From: Cololabis saira
Taxonomy: Eukaryota; Chordata; Actinopteri; Beloniformes; Belonidae
Assembly (NCBI RefSeq): GCF_033807715.1
Contig: NC_084591.1
Span: 50,444,615-50,508,614, forward strand
Direction of reading: 5' to 3'
DNA: 64,000 bases
Shown here: in pieces, positions 52,531 to 63,793 of the stretch
How the letters are laid out: each line of letters starts with the position of its first letter
Numbering within the stretch: position 1 is the stretch's first letter
Program-made: the position numbers and the translations under genes
Notes under the pieces: model-generated
The model's database searches: none
The model's input: the letters and a program-made list of their open reading frames with translations, nothing else
Told to the model about the DNA's origin: nothing

Positions 52531-53299
52531 TTGTTAATAAACCTTTGGAAATGGGGCCATTTGGCCGGCATTTTGACCTAAAACTTATGTAAATCACAGC
52601 TTCATGAAATTTGAATATGTTGTAGTCCACAGCGAGGCAAGTTTTGTAACATTTGAATCATGTCAAAGTCAAGTGGACATTTTTTTTTTATTGAAAGTTT
52701 AATATTCTAATTTGTAATAAGTTTAATAATTGGCATAATGAGGTTGAAAGATCTTTTGATCAGAAGCGAACTGAGTCTGGGAACATTTGAATGATGTCTC
52801 TACGATAAAGTTCGGCCGACCAATAAGCGTCCGAATTTCCACCTTTTTTTCCGCTTCTTGGCATCTAGCGTTGCCACGGTAACACTTTTGTCTGAGAAAA
52901 GTATTGCCCTTCGAGGCACGATGGATCCACATGTGTTGATGTATGCTATGTGTGGGTGCACGTTGCGGTTCAGGCCGCATTAAAGGACGAAAAAGCGTGT
53001 GGAATAAGCGGAAGAAAAGGGAAACCTTTTCTTTATACTAATATATCGCCTTCATTTTTCAGGTTTTCTCTGGCGTGTTTTATTTTTTGTGGATTTTTTT
53101 CCCACATAAGAGCAGGGTCATGCTGTACATGCTGTGCTGGTGCGCAGTGGGACTTTTGCAACTTTAGCTTTCTAGCAAAATGCTAGCAACATTGCCCTTT
53201 GGGCCGTTTTGGACAATTGCAATATGGTCATGCCATTACTTGTCATGCCCATAATCAATAGTTAAAATATGATTAAGTTTTGAAACTCCAGCTTAAAAG
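52531..53299 (+). repeat. Mostly unassigned, with a diverged copy of the unclassified repeat
   Basis: 52850-52990 has GGCATCTAGCGTTGCCACGG and GGGTGCACGTTGCGGTTCAG, a decayed copy of the family at 21040-22577. The remainder shows no gene. Confidence 0.45.
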
Positions 53300-54162
53300 T
53301 ACCAGTGCAGGTTTAGAACTTTATTCAAGTGCAGCTGAGAACAGGTGAGTCTTCAACCTGGACTTAAATACACTGAGGAGTGTTTCAGCTGATCTGATGG
53401 TTTCTGGGAGTTTGTTCCAGACATGTGGAGCATAGAAACTGAATGCAGCTTCTCCATGTCTGGTTTTGACTCTGGGAATGGATAAAAAAACAGGTTCATA
53501 CTGGGTCAGGAGGTCCCTGATGAGTTCTGGTCCTGGACCATTCAGAGCTTTAGAGACCAGAATCAGAACTTTAAAGTCTGTCCTCTGAGGGACAGGCAGC
53601 CAGTCTAGAGACCTCAAAGCTGACTGATGTGGACTGATGTGGACTGATGTGGTCCACTTTGTTGGTCCCAGTGAGCAGCAGCAGAGTTCTGAATGAGCTG
53701 CAGTTGTCTAAACTGACTTTTTAAGGTCACTTTTTACAATAATCAAGCTACTAAAGATGAATGCATGGACTAGTGTCTCCAGGTCCTGCTGAGACATCAG
53801 ATCTTTTATCATTGATAATAGACTGACTTTGTTATTGCCTTAATGTATTTTTTTCCAAATTTAGGTCTGACTCCATCACTACTGTACATCCAGATTTCTG
53901 GCCTGGTTGGTGGTTTTTAGGTGTTTAGATTGAAGCTCTGTGGTGACCTGTAATTGTTTCTCTTTGGCTCCAAAGACAATTACATCAATTTTGTTTTTGT
54001 TTAGCTGGAGAAAGTTGTGGCACATCCAGTCATTAACCTCATCAAAGCATTTACCAAGAGCCTGTACAGGGCCTCAGTCTCCTGGTGACACTGTAATATA
54101 TATCTGCATGTCATCTGCATAGCTATGGTAGTTTATTTTGTTGTTCTTTATAACCTGTGCCA
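53300..54162 (-). pseudogene. L2-like LINE, RT to C-terminus (first flank)
   Basis: Minus strand: YADDMQIYI (motif C) near 54100-54125, then DEVNDWMCHNFLQLNKNK near 54005-54050, and at the end LDWLPVPQRTDFKVLILV, PHVWNKLPETIRS and FKSRLKTHLFS (53617-53321). It is a different L2-type family from the main one. It breaks off at 54162 and resumes at 56003 on the other side of a hAT. Confidence 0.7.
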
Positions 54163-56002
54163 CAAACCCGGATTACCCAATGGGCATTATGGGCGGGCGC
54201 CCAGGGGCCCACGCGCATCTAGGGGCCCATGGCCGAGCCTCTTTGTTTTTTTGTTTTTTTTTGTTTTTTTTGAGGGATTGGGGCAGTTAGAATTGGAGAA
54301 ACCCGTAGACTGTATAACCAATAAAAATCACGTTGATTATTTTTTTTTACCAAAATAGAATGTTTTGATTGGTCAAACAAAGTCGGACGTCCCTGTCTTT
54401 ATAAACGCAGCACTGACAGCACCGCCGCGTACCCTACGCCGTAAGCTCTGCGTTGGTGTAACGCGGAACCATAAATCAGACTCTAGCCAGTTGCCGCATC
54501 AGAATTAGCCTTAAAGCAGGAAAGTCATACTGAGTTTCAGCAGCTTAAATAATTAAAAACTATCTCCGGGCTGCATGGATGAGACCTCAAACCTCACCTT
54601 GCTCTCAATCAAAGTGGTTGAAAGGTTTGCAGTGATGAAGAACCGGCTGATCGTTAAATGTTTAAATATTTAAATCCTTGGATGTAAATATGTTTTGTTG
54701 TGGTTCTTTGCTCACCGCTGGATGAAACCATCATTGGTAAGCTGTCACAATATTAATTATTTCTGATAACATTGTCATGACGCTGAATATATGGCCTTTC
54801 CTATATTGTTTGTTGCTGTTTGACCGCCGTGTCGCTCGGTCATTGTGTTAAATACATGTCGTTGTTGTAAACTGTTGTCGTGTAGGTTGAACACGTGTGT
54901 CTGAATTGTGCTACTTGGATCCGACATCTATGGCTAAGATGAAAACTGAAGATGAAAATAAAAATATCCCCGCGATAAGTCCTAATTATGAGATAGAAAG
55001 TCGAAATTATGAGATATAAAGTCATAATTATGAGATAGAAAGTCGAAATTATGAGATAGAAAGTCATAATTATGAGAGAAAGTCGAAATTATGACTTTTT
55101 ATGTCATAATTCTGACTTACCGTGGGGATATTTTTATTTTTAAGGCTAAGATTTCATCTTATTTTTTTCTTTTACTGGTGGAAATGAGCTGATTTTTATC
55201 TGATTTTTATCTGATTTTTATTTCCAGTTTGATACTTATATCATAAAGTCTGCATGAGGCTTATAATTAGGTTTGACATAATGACTGGCAAAATCCATGG
55301 TGCTGAAACCTCATGTGATGGTTCTGACCATGTCGCCTGCTGCTGTGGTTGTGTGTCAGAGGGGCTGATCTATGGCATTTTAAGCGATTATGTTTTAACA
55401 GGGATGTTTAGGCCACAAGGGCCCATCTAGAAATGCTTCACCCACCCTAGGCTGGGACCCCTGCTCCACTCTTTTTTAAAAAAAGTGTGCCTTCAATCCA
55501 CAACTTTTTTTCCAAAAGAAGCAGGGATGAGGACTCCACAGAGATGAGAAGGAGAGGAGAGAGACAGCCACAGGTATTTTGTGTGTGTTTGTGTGTGTGT
55601 GCGCGTGTGAGTGTGTGTATGTGGGTTTGTGTGTGAATTATGTAGGAGTCTGACTCTGAATCCACAATCTGGACTTGTGGAGATGAAGTAGCTTTTGTTT
55701 GCAAATGCTAATGAGTAACAATATGCTGATAGTCTTGATATTGTAGCTGCTTGCTGAGGAAAGCATAGTTGCAAGTATGTGTAAATCCTGTATGATGGAG
55801 GATTTCTGCAGGTGCCGATTTTGTCCATTGTAATCATACAGACAGTACCCTATCAGTGTAAATCCTGTATAAGCTACAGGTGTTTCCAACAAATAGCAGT
55901 CCAGAATTCAAAACCCAGTTTGTTTGCATGTTTGTGTGTGTTTTTGGGGGGGCCCACCAAGAATTTCTGCCCAGGGGCCCCTGCCCTCTTAATCCGGGCC
56001 TG
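54163..56002. mobile_element. hAT-type element inside the L2-like LINE
   Basis: Left end CAAACCCGGATTA, right end TAATCCGGGCCTG. A perfect 8-bp duplication CTGTGCCA is at 54155-54162 and 56003-56010. 1,840 bp without a recognisable transposase. It contains a GC-rich fold-back half (54424-54480), a nested MITE (54955-55140) and an imperfect (GT)n run (about 55578-55640). Confidence 0.8.
54955..55140. mobile_element. MITE with internal tandem words, nested in the hAT
   Basis: Ends AAAATAAAAATATCCCC and its complement; the inverted pair covers 27 bp with two mismatches. The inside is a tandem array of AATTATGAGATAGAAAGTC-like units in direct orientation, ending with inverted ones. Confidence 0.7.
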
Positions 56003-56363
56003 CTGTGCCAGTGGGAGCATGTAGATGTTAAACAGAAGAGGTCCAAGGATGGAACCTTGGGGATGTCCAGATGTGGTTCCTGTCTGCTCAGATGTAAAGT
56101 ATTGACACAAAAAGTACTTTGTATGAATAGTATGTTTTTAACCAGTTTACTACAGTTCTGGAAAGGCCCACACAGTTCTCGAGTGGTTCCAGTAAAATAT
56201 TGTGGTCAACTGTATCAAATGCAGCACTGAGATCCAGTAAAACTAAGACCGACATGTTTCCACCGTCAGCACTTTGGTCAGCGCTGTCTCAGTGCTGTGG
56301 TCCTGTCTTAGGCATTATAGCAGCTATTACACTTTTTGAAAAACCACTTTTTCAATGATCTTA
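56003..56363 (-). pseudogene. L2-like LINE, RT motif B region (second flank)
   Basis: Minus strand: QYFTSEQTGTTSGHPQG, then SILGPLLFNIYMLPLAQ (motif B) in the frame starting at 56110, and upstream in other frames text of the type VDHNILL with frameshifts. It continues the RT at 54162. It stops at 56363, where a TTAA-flanked DNA transposon begins. Confidence 0.7.
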
Positions 56364-56726
56364 CTTAAAGGGGACCTATTATGGCATCGAATACCTATTT
56401 TAAACAGGCCTTGAATGTCTTACAAACAAGCTTTTGATTTTTTTTTTGCTAAATAAATTAGAATCTGAGAATGGGAAGATGAAGACATGGCTCAGAGGCT
56501 GAATTTCCGTGTGGGCGGGGCTATTATAATGAGGCACTGTGCTGATTGGCTGCCTGAATGACGCGATACACCGCTACGAAAAAGTGGCGGAAGCTCCGGC
56601 CGGCGAGTCAGTTGTGGGCGTGGTTTCACGCATCGTGGCCAACCGATGTAAATCACTCCCATCGTTACGTAACGAAAGGGAGCAGAATCTGAACGGCTCT
56701 ACAGACACTGCAGAATTTGGTTGCTT

Positions 56727-56782
<56 letters not shown>

Positions 56783-56875
56783 ATCGCACTTTGGAAAGCT
56801 TTCTATATATCTTAGCTGTGCATTAGCTGAGGAAGCACAGGGTTTGGCGCCGTTGCTCCAACTGGTTCCACAAAT
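56364..56875 (+). mobile_element. Kolobok-like DNA transposon end, with (TA)n
   Basis: TTAA (56365-56368) followed by AGGGGACCTATTATGG, then text shared with 37560-37672. TTAA targets and an AGGGG start fit Kolobok elements; the other end is not found. A (TA)n run of about 25 units is at 56731-56780. Confidence 0.4.
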
Positions 56876-57437
56876 ACCCCTTTTCCACCAAACCAGTTCC
56901 AGGGCTGGTTCTGGTTCTGGTTCTGGTTCTGGGCCAGTACTGAGTTTGGAACTGGGCCTTTGGTTCCCACTGACAAAGAACTGGCTCTGGGGCAGAAAAC
57001 CCGGTTCCAAGGTAGCAGCAACTCTGGTCTAGAGGAACGAACCGCTTATGTAAGCGGAGGGGGCGGAGTTATTAAGACCAACGGCAACAGCAAGACTGGG
57101 AGACGGAGACATTTTCAAATAAGAATTAATCTGGATGCAGCAAAGCATCATGGGTCTGAGGAGGAGACAACCTGTCTTTTAGAGATATGTCCACGGAGGA
57201 GCTACGTGGACCAAGTCCTGTTAGAGCAGATACCTTGTTGTTGCTGCAACTTTCACGCCAATGCAAATGCAGCAACATAACTGACGTTTGCAGCAACATA
57301 ATGACGTGGCTCCCCTTAGCACCCAAGCCGTGGAAAAACAAACCGGTTCTCAGCTGGTTTGCAAGTTGAACGAGTTGTGAACCAGCACCAGCAATGCCCC
57401 AGAACCAGCCCTGGAACCGGTTTGGTGGAAAAGGGGT
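56876..57437. mobile_element. MITE with ACCCCTTTTCC ends
   Basis: Left ACCCCTTTTCCACCAAACC and right GGTTTGGTGGAAAAGGGGT are perfect complements; the pairing continues into GTTCCAGGGCTGGTTCTGG-type text. Inside are GGTTCTG repeats. 562 bp, no ORF. The superfamily is not assigned and no clear duplication is visible. Confidence 0.7.
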
Positions 57438-58115
57438 GCAGCGCTCCGGCGCGGCGCAGGAGTGGGACGCGTTGCTGGTCCCGCCGCTGCTGCGGCCGCC
57501 GGATGGACCGCCAGATGGTCCTCCGCGAGGGTGATGGCCTCCTGCAGGGTCCCCGGGCGATGGCAGCGGACCCACGCCGTCCGGGTGGGGAGCCCCTGGA
57601 CGAACTGCTCCATTACCACCTGCTGCATCAACCGCTTCTCCCCCTCCGTGTCGTCGGGTCTCAGCCACCGCAATGCCACGTCGTGGAGCTGGTGAGCGAA
57701 GGTGAAGGGCCGGTCCGTCGGCCCCAGCTGGAGCTCCCTGAACCGGCGGCGGTAGTCCTCCGGGGACCGCCCCAACCGGTCCATCACCGCCCGCCGCACC
57801 AGGCCGTAGGTGGCGCGTGCTGCCGCTGGGGGGGGGCGAGAGCCGCCATCTGCGCCTCCCCTGACAGCAGCGGCAGGAGGCGCACCGCCCACTCCGCCGC
57901 CGGCCAATCACAGGCCTCCGTCACCGCCTCGAAGGTGTCCAGAAATGCTAGGGGGTCGTCCGCCCCCGTCATTTTCTGCAGGACCACCCCTGCAAAGGGA
58001 GCGAGGGCGGGCGACCCCCCCTGCCTGCCTGCTGAGCCGCCAGCTCCTCCAGGGTGGCGGTCTGCCGCTCGGCCTGGCTCCGGAAGGTGGCCGACATCTC
58101 ACGCTGCTCATTTGT
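57438..58115 (-). pseudogene. Ty3/Gypsy Gag fragment, SCAN-like
   Basis: Minus strand: a start region with AERQTATLEELAAQQA near 58060-58020, then GADDPLAFLDTFEAV, DWPAAEWAVRLLPLLSGEA near 57965-57850, and in a second frame AVMDRLGRSPEDYRRRFREL, then FVQGLPTRTAWVRCHRPGT and LQEAITLAEDHLA. This is the helical SCAN-like Gag of fish Gypsy elements. A frameshift near 57840 separates the halves; it ends at the MITE edge and no Pol follows. GC content is much higher than in the neighbours. Confidence 0.75.
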
Positions 58116-59014
58116 ATGAAGTTGAGATTCTCTCAAATTCAAATTGATGCTCTGGTCATTGCTTTGCGCCGCTCGCTGTGGATGACGCTCCAGACGCCGT
58201 GTGTAGCAAGCGATCATAGACAATGAATGGCAGCCGGCCACTTATGACGTACGGGACGCTTTTGGTGTGAATCCAGGGTAATGCGCTAATGTAACGAGTA
58301 GAGTTAATGATTCCACTTGCCATTACTAGCTGTCTAGCTATGATTTATGAGTTTCAGTAGTGTCATCGTATGTTTACTGTTTTATTTTGTTACTTTTACT
58401 GTAATGTCACTCGTCATTGATATTGATAGACGGAGATGTATGTACTTGAAAGCCTCACTCACGGGGATTTGACGGAGACGCCTCGTGTCGGGTCTCAGTC
58501 TTCATGTCCGATGCTCGTGGTGAGTCGTCTTATGTTAAGCTCCGTTGGTAACTTTTGTAATTTTGTGTTAGGTGTGATTTATGGTTATATATATGTTGAA
58601 TTAAGTTCCCGGTTACCATTACAAAAGCTCTGTAATGATACAAGTCGGTTACAATCTGTGTGGGACGATTTATGGAGCAGGTTGTCGGTGAAATTACCAG
58701 CTACATTTAGCTTGTGGCTAACCCTTGTGGTGGAGCTGGCTAACTCATGTCGTTTTGTCTCAGTGTGTGTGCGGAGCTGTGAACTGCAAAACTGGCTGTT
58801 GGAGCTAATGCTGTGATGTTCTACTACCAGGTTCAGCCGAATAAATATGAGCGGAACCAGAAAATGAACGTGTGTGCTTCTTCTTCAATTAACAACGCAA
58901 GAGAACGAGTACAACCGCTACACTAACACAGACAACACAGACACAGTCACTCATGTCTAAACAAACACCTTGTTTCAAGAAAACTAGAAGAATATTTTAA
59001 ATCCATTGACAGAG
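58116..59014. other. No recognisable gene; possible LTR-like end
   Basis: An AATAAATATGAGCGG site near 58840 followed by text ending CCGCTACA near 58920 may be an LTR end, without a recognised start. No protein similarity is visible. Confidence 0.25.
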
Positions 59015-59058
59015 AAAATTGTCTAATTTTAAGCAATAGCTTAAAATTAGACAATTTT
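59015..59058. repeat. 20-bp perfect hairpin, 4-base loop
   Basis: 59015-59034 and 59039-59058 are exact reverse complements (core CTAATTTTAAGC) around AATA. Confidence 0.9.
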
Positions 59059-59898
59059 GAATAGATTTGTAAATATTGGGCTTATTTCAGAGTTTTATTT
59101 GCACTCTGGTTAAAAACAAACTCACTGAATGAAGCAATACCTTCCCCTTTTGCAGTGCCGCAGGGCAGGCAAAAAAATTCCTAATGAGCCGGAAACAAGA
59201 AAACTGTCGCATTTTCTGGCATGAGCAAAAACGGACTGTGGAATGTACTTAACTTAACCAGTTAAAGAGATATTTCTTTAACATATTAAAAATGCACAAC
59301 ATTTGACCGCAATAGTCAATGATTAACAATAAAAGCCAAAGCTTTACCCTTGAAATATTTTTTTTTCATACTATTTTAAGTTTTAGAAAGCTTTTTAGAA
59401 AATATATAGGCTACCTTGTGTTTTCAAGTGCATGTATATTGTCATCCCATGCATGGTGTTATTCCACACTTTCACTACTGCAGACAACATTTAACAAGTC
59501 TGTTTTGGACTATGTGAGGATGCAGTCATACCTCGGCAAAACCTGCACAGGAATGAGGAAACCCTGCAGGTTTCACACAGAAATGCCCCAGCAATGATTT
59601 GAACTGGACGCCTTCCTGCTTTAACACAACAAGCTCACCACCACCACACCACTATCGTTCTGGTGTAACAGCCATTATTAGAAAAGTGCAAGAATGAGAA
59701 ACCACAATACTAAAAAAATATGAACATGCAGACCACCAAAACTCACAAGAAAGAATAGACAGAGTTCAGACAACAGACGGAGAGGTAAGAGAGAGGTCAA
59801 AGCTGCATAAATCCCACAACAGTGATTGTCTGTCCTGAAGCCATCAACTCAACAAAGCTTAGCTTTATGGACTAGTGCTTAAAATCATTTGCTTAAAT
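59059..59898. other. No recognisable gene
   Basis: AT-rich DNA with no ORF resembling a protein and no repeat edge. Confidence 0.35.
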
Positions 59899-59903
59899 AA
59901 GAC

Positions 59904-60158
59904 TGTGGCAGGGTGGAGGATTGGCCGTGGGCTGCGGGGAGCAGCACACAGGTGGGCCTGGTTCAGCTGATCGATCTGCTGATCGACCAATCAATCTCTC
60001 CACCTGCCTGGCTACTTGAACAGCGTCTGCTCAGAGGATTGAGGCAGAGCTGCCCAAGGTGCTAGTGCTCGTCTGTGATTCCAAATAAAACATTTCCTCC
60101 TCCAAACCCTGTGTCCTCTGTCCTGTCGGTCAACCCCAAGTAGCACGTGGTTGCTACA
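59904..60158 (+). repeat. Solo LTR
   Basis: Starts TGTGGCAGGG and ends TTGCTACA (TG...CA), 255 bp, with AATAAA at 60084-60089. A 5-bp duplication AAGAC is at 59899-59903 and 60159-60163. No internal sequence: the product of LTR-LTR recombination. It is probably from a Gypsy element; whether it matches the Gag at 57438-58115 cannot be told. Confidence 0.85.
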
Positions 60159-60163
60159 AAGAC

Positions 60164-61556
60164 ATTATGTTAAATGTTCACAAATAGGCATTTATGAGAC
60201 TTCCAAACATGTGAAAATATATGTTCTCCTCTCAGATGGGACTGAGATTTACGGAAGAGTATCAGGCAGGAGAAAAATAAAAATAATATTTTAGAGGAGG
60301 AAGATTTTTTTTCATTATGCACTTCGAGAAAAAAGTTAAAATTTCGAGAAAAAAATTAAAGATTTCATGAATAAAGTCGAAATGTTGAGAAAAAAGGAGA
60401 AATTTCGACTTTCGACTCTGTCTTCAGATGTCTTTAGAGTTTTTGACTTTTATTTGTTCCACAAATAAGAATATGTTGCAACTTTATAGTGGTGAACATG
60501 TTGTGCCACTGATATTATACCAACCCAACAAATCTATTTTAATTCTAAGCAGTGAGTCAACAAAACAGTAAAAATGCCGACAGAGCATGAATATTTTCAC
60601 AAGGCAGTGTAGATAACCAGCTAGTGGACTGTGCTGGATATAAATATTGTGGACTTGTCAGCTGGAAAATATGATGCTGCATTAAAGCAGATGCAACCTC
60701 CTCATAGACAGGGATGCAGCTCAATACAAGAATATGGCATTAGTGGGGCCGAACTGCTCCAAAAGCTTTGTTTGATTTCCAAATGCAAAATTTGAAACTC
60801 TGGAAAAATATAACAAGCAATTGAAAGAGAATAGCATCTATAATGACTATGCAACCATTCCAATGTCCTGTCAGAGCAAAATGATTGATTTATGCTGACT
60901 GAAATTCTAATAACTGAGCAAACATTGTCTTGCTGCTTTTGAAAAATGGGTTTTCTAGAACAAGCGACATTTGATGAAAATCCCACACTTCAAAATGAAA
61001 TTACAATGAAATAAATCAGTGCATGAAACACGGACATCCATTCCAGGATGGACATTTCTCTAGCTGGTGAAATTCCTGTGGACACTTCGTCTCAAAGCAG
61101 GCCCACATGTTTGCTGGATCCGTTTATTGCAGCAGGGTACAGTTCTGTTCTACTGGAACATATTTTACAAACCTGTCCCTTGTGTTTTCTCTCTGAAACT
61201 CCAGCGTGCTCATGTTTTCATTTAGGCTTGTCACATGTCACAGCGTATTTCAACCCAGGCAGCCTTCAAAGGTCTGGTCCTGGAAGAAAGTCTTGAAAAG
61301 GGAAGTTTAGTAAAGTGATAATGAAAAGAAAATATTCATATGTAAAATAAAAAAGACGAATGAAAAACAAAAGGAAAAAAACTGTGTTTGGGATAGAAAA
61401 ATATGCTTCTGCTTCTGAGCTGGTGTGTTTTACGTGATATGTTCATTGGAGCAACAGAGACGTGACAAATAAATCTACCATCACACATCTTAAAATCCCG
61501 CTGTCCTCAGCTGATGAAAAGGTGTCATAACTGGGTGCTTCTTGATTTTGATTTGA
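60164..61556. other. No recognisable gene
   Basis: Unassigned DNA. Around 60325-60415 there are TTTCGAGAAAAAA-type repeated words similar in style to the MITE core at 54955-55140. No ORF above 94 codons, and none resembles a protein. Confidence 0.35.
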
Positions 61557-61627
61557 TATGAAGATTTGATTAGATTTGAAGATTTGATTTGATTTGAAGA
61601 TTTGATTTGATTTGAAGATTTGATTTC
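61557..61627. repeat. 18-bp tandem repeat at a LINE 3' end
   Basis: GAAGATTTGATTTGATTT repeats about 3.5 times directly before the LINE 3' UTR copy; likely the tandem tail of the LINE (minus strand). Confidence 0.7.
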
Positions 61628-61680
61628 GAACATGCATGCTAATAAAAGAATACAAAAAAGTAAAAAAAATAAATACAAAT

Positions 61681-62009
61681 ATATATATCCATCCATTATA
61701 CCCGCTTTATCCCTTGCGGGGTCACGGGGGTCTGCTGGAGCCTATCCCAGCTCATTTCAGGTGAGAGGCCGGGGTTACACCCTGGACAGGTCACCAGTCC
61801 ATCACAGGGCCACATAGAAACACACAAACCATGCTCACAACCACACATTCACGCTCACGGGCAATTTTTAGAATCACCAATTAACCTAATATGCATGTTT
61901 TTGGACTGTGGGAGGAAGCCGGAGTACCCGGAGAAAACCCAGGCAAGCACGGGGAGAACATGCAAACTCCACACAGAAAGGCCGGGCCTGGGAGTCGAAC
62001 CGGGGACCC
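61681..62009 (-). mobile_element. RTE/Expander-type LINE 3' tail, nested in copy 2
   Basis: ATATATATCCATCCATTATA, GGAGCCTATCCCAGCTC, CACCAGTCCATCACAGGGCC and GGAGAACATGCAAACTCCAC are text of a very common fish retroposon tail, which I associate with RTE/Expander-type LINEs. The (TA)n part at 61681 would be its 3' tail. Absent from copy 1 at the equivalent place. Confidence 0.6.
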
Positions 62010-62454
62010 GAAACGGAGTAGGATTGAAGAAAACACTTACTGAGTCCTAACCCTGAATCTTACATACATTTTTACATATAGCAAAAGTTTCAATACGCTT
62101 ATTTATAAAACACACATACCTTTACGCATACCTTTAATAACTCTATACGGTAATATAATTCTCAATTATATATATATATATATATATAGTGAAAATATGC
62201 CCATCATTTAGTTGTGCTACTATGTATGTATGTAATAATACGAGTAATTATAATTCATAATATTACATTATCATTACGTTACTATAATACAATATAATAG
62301 AGAACAATAGACAGCAATGATATAACAATTTACTTGAATAACTATATAAGAGTAGATATGCTATATATGCACTGGTTCATATATTTACCCCCAACTATAT
62401 CCATAAGAATTACTATAAATCTATATATCGACATATGTACATATAACTATAAAT

Positions 62455-62455
<1 letters not shown>

Positions 62456-62545
<90 letters not shown>
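62456..62545. repeat. (TA)n microsatellite, about 45 units
   Basis: Uninterrupted TA over about 88 bases. Confidence 0.95.
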
Positions 62546-62551
<6 letters not shown>

Positions 62552-62590
62552 TATATTAATAGAGATATAGATTAATAGAGATAGAGATAT

Positions 62591-62998
62591 TCTTTACCCA
62601 TCTGTGCTGTGAGATTTCCCGCTACTCTCCTGATTGGCTCTGCGAGTGTTTCTGGACAAGCTGACGATGATAAAGCTGGTGCTGGTTTACACCTGCTCAC
62701 ACACTTTTTACTGTTTTACTGCCTTAACTTTTACTAACTGCTGCTGAGAACTGCAGTTGCCTTTTGGCTCCTTGACCTGTCATTTTGCTTGTCTTTGTTG
62801 CTCAGGTAATCACTGTGAGAGCGCTGTGCTTGGTGCTGCAGAGACAAGATAAACTATAAACTGTCTCTATGCAGAAACATTATTCCATTTCACAAAGTTG
62901 ATCTTTTCTCTCTTTTTTGACAGCTTTGATTTCAGATTTTTTTTTTTTATTGAATTTTTGGCACGACAAACATTAACAGTATAAATGCACTTATGAAT
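62591..62998 (-). other. Unassigned DNA with an L1-like 3' tail
   Basis: 62939-62996 has a T-run and TTATTGAATTTTTGGCACG, which resembles a minus-strand L1-like 3' end. The rest shows no gene. Confidence 0.3.
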
Positions 62999-63066
62999 TA
63001 TAATCAGAATCAGAAAAGGGTTTATTGCCAAGTTTTCACACAAGGAATTTGTTTTGGTGATTGGTG
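62999..63066 (-). repeat. Rex1-type 3' end fragment
   Basis: AATCAGAATCAGAAAAGGG and TTATTGCCAAGTTTTCACAC match the 3' ends at 20213 and 43808. Only about 68 bp. Confidence 0.7.
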
Positions 63067-63534
63067 GGTCCGTGTATCTTTTGGTCATTGGATTTTTCCA
63101 TCATGAGTGGGAATCAAAAAACAAAAAACGATTGGTTTATTTGATTTTCCTTTTAAAACAAAAAACAAATATTGAATTACACTGCATTTTTTCTTTTTCT
63201 GTGTTAATATGATTGAACAAAGATTCAAAATACGCTTTTGAAAAAACGAACCAAAAACAACCGTTTATTCATATTCAGTGCAGTGTTTGGCGGGTGTGCT
63301 AATCTGGCTGAGCTAAGTCTCAGCTATTAATTTAATTTGACCTACTGGCTTAGGACAGACCAACATAGCGATAAAATGTCTGGAACTTTTTTTTCCTAAT
63401 TTTTTAAATATTTGTAGGTTATAAATATTAGTAAAACCCTACTATTTTAATTATTACTTTTTCTGTAACCATTCTGCCAAGGTTGTAACCGGGCTGAGCC
63501 GGGAATATTTCTGAGGTCACCACATTACAGGGAG
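63067..63534. other. No recognisable gene
   Basis: AT-rich DNA with A-runs; nothing to annotate. Confidence 0.35.
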
Positions 63535-63793
63535 CTGATTGGTCAGGGGGCAGGGCCGTCATCACTCTACTCGCCACTGATTGGTCGGGGGGCGGGGCCG
63601 TCATCACCCTACTCGCCACTGATTGGTCGGGGGGCGGGGCCGTCATCACTCTACTCGCCACTGATTGGTTGGGGGCGGGGCCGTCATCACCCTACTCGCC
63701 ACTGATTGGTCGGGGGGCGGGGCCGTCATCACCCTACTCGCCACTGATTGGTCGGGCGGCGGGGCCGTCATCACCTTACTCGCCACTGATTGG
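63535..63793. repeat. 42-bp minisatellite, six units with CCAAT- and GC-box words
   Basis: Unit starts at 63535, 63577, 63619, 63661, 63702 and 63744, with a partial one at 63786 (one unit is 41 bp). Each unit has CTGATTGG (inverted CCAAT), most have GGGGCGGGGCC (GC box), then GTCATCAC and CTACTCGCCA. The near-identity of units means recent expansion. The 42-bp period keeps frames open on both strands without being coding. Confidence 0.9.

Larger units (their letters stand above)
61606..62590 (-). repeat. LINE 3' UTR, copy 2, interrupted
   Basis: Matches 10226-10890 on both sides of an insertion (61681-62009). It contains an expanded (TA)n run at 62456-62545 where copy 1 has only short TA words. 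No coding part follows in the window. Confidence 0.65.
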
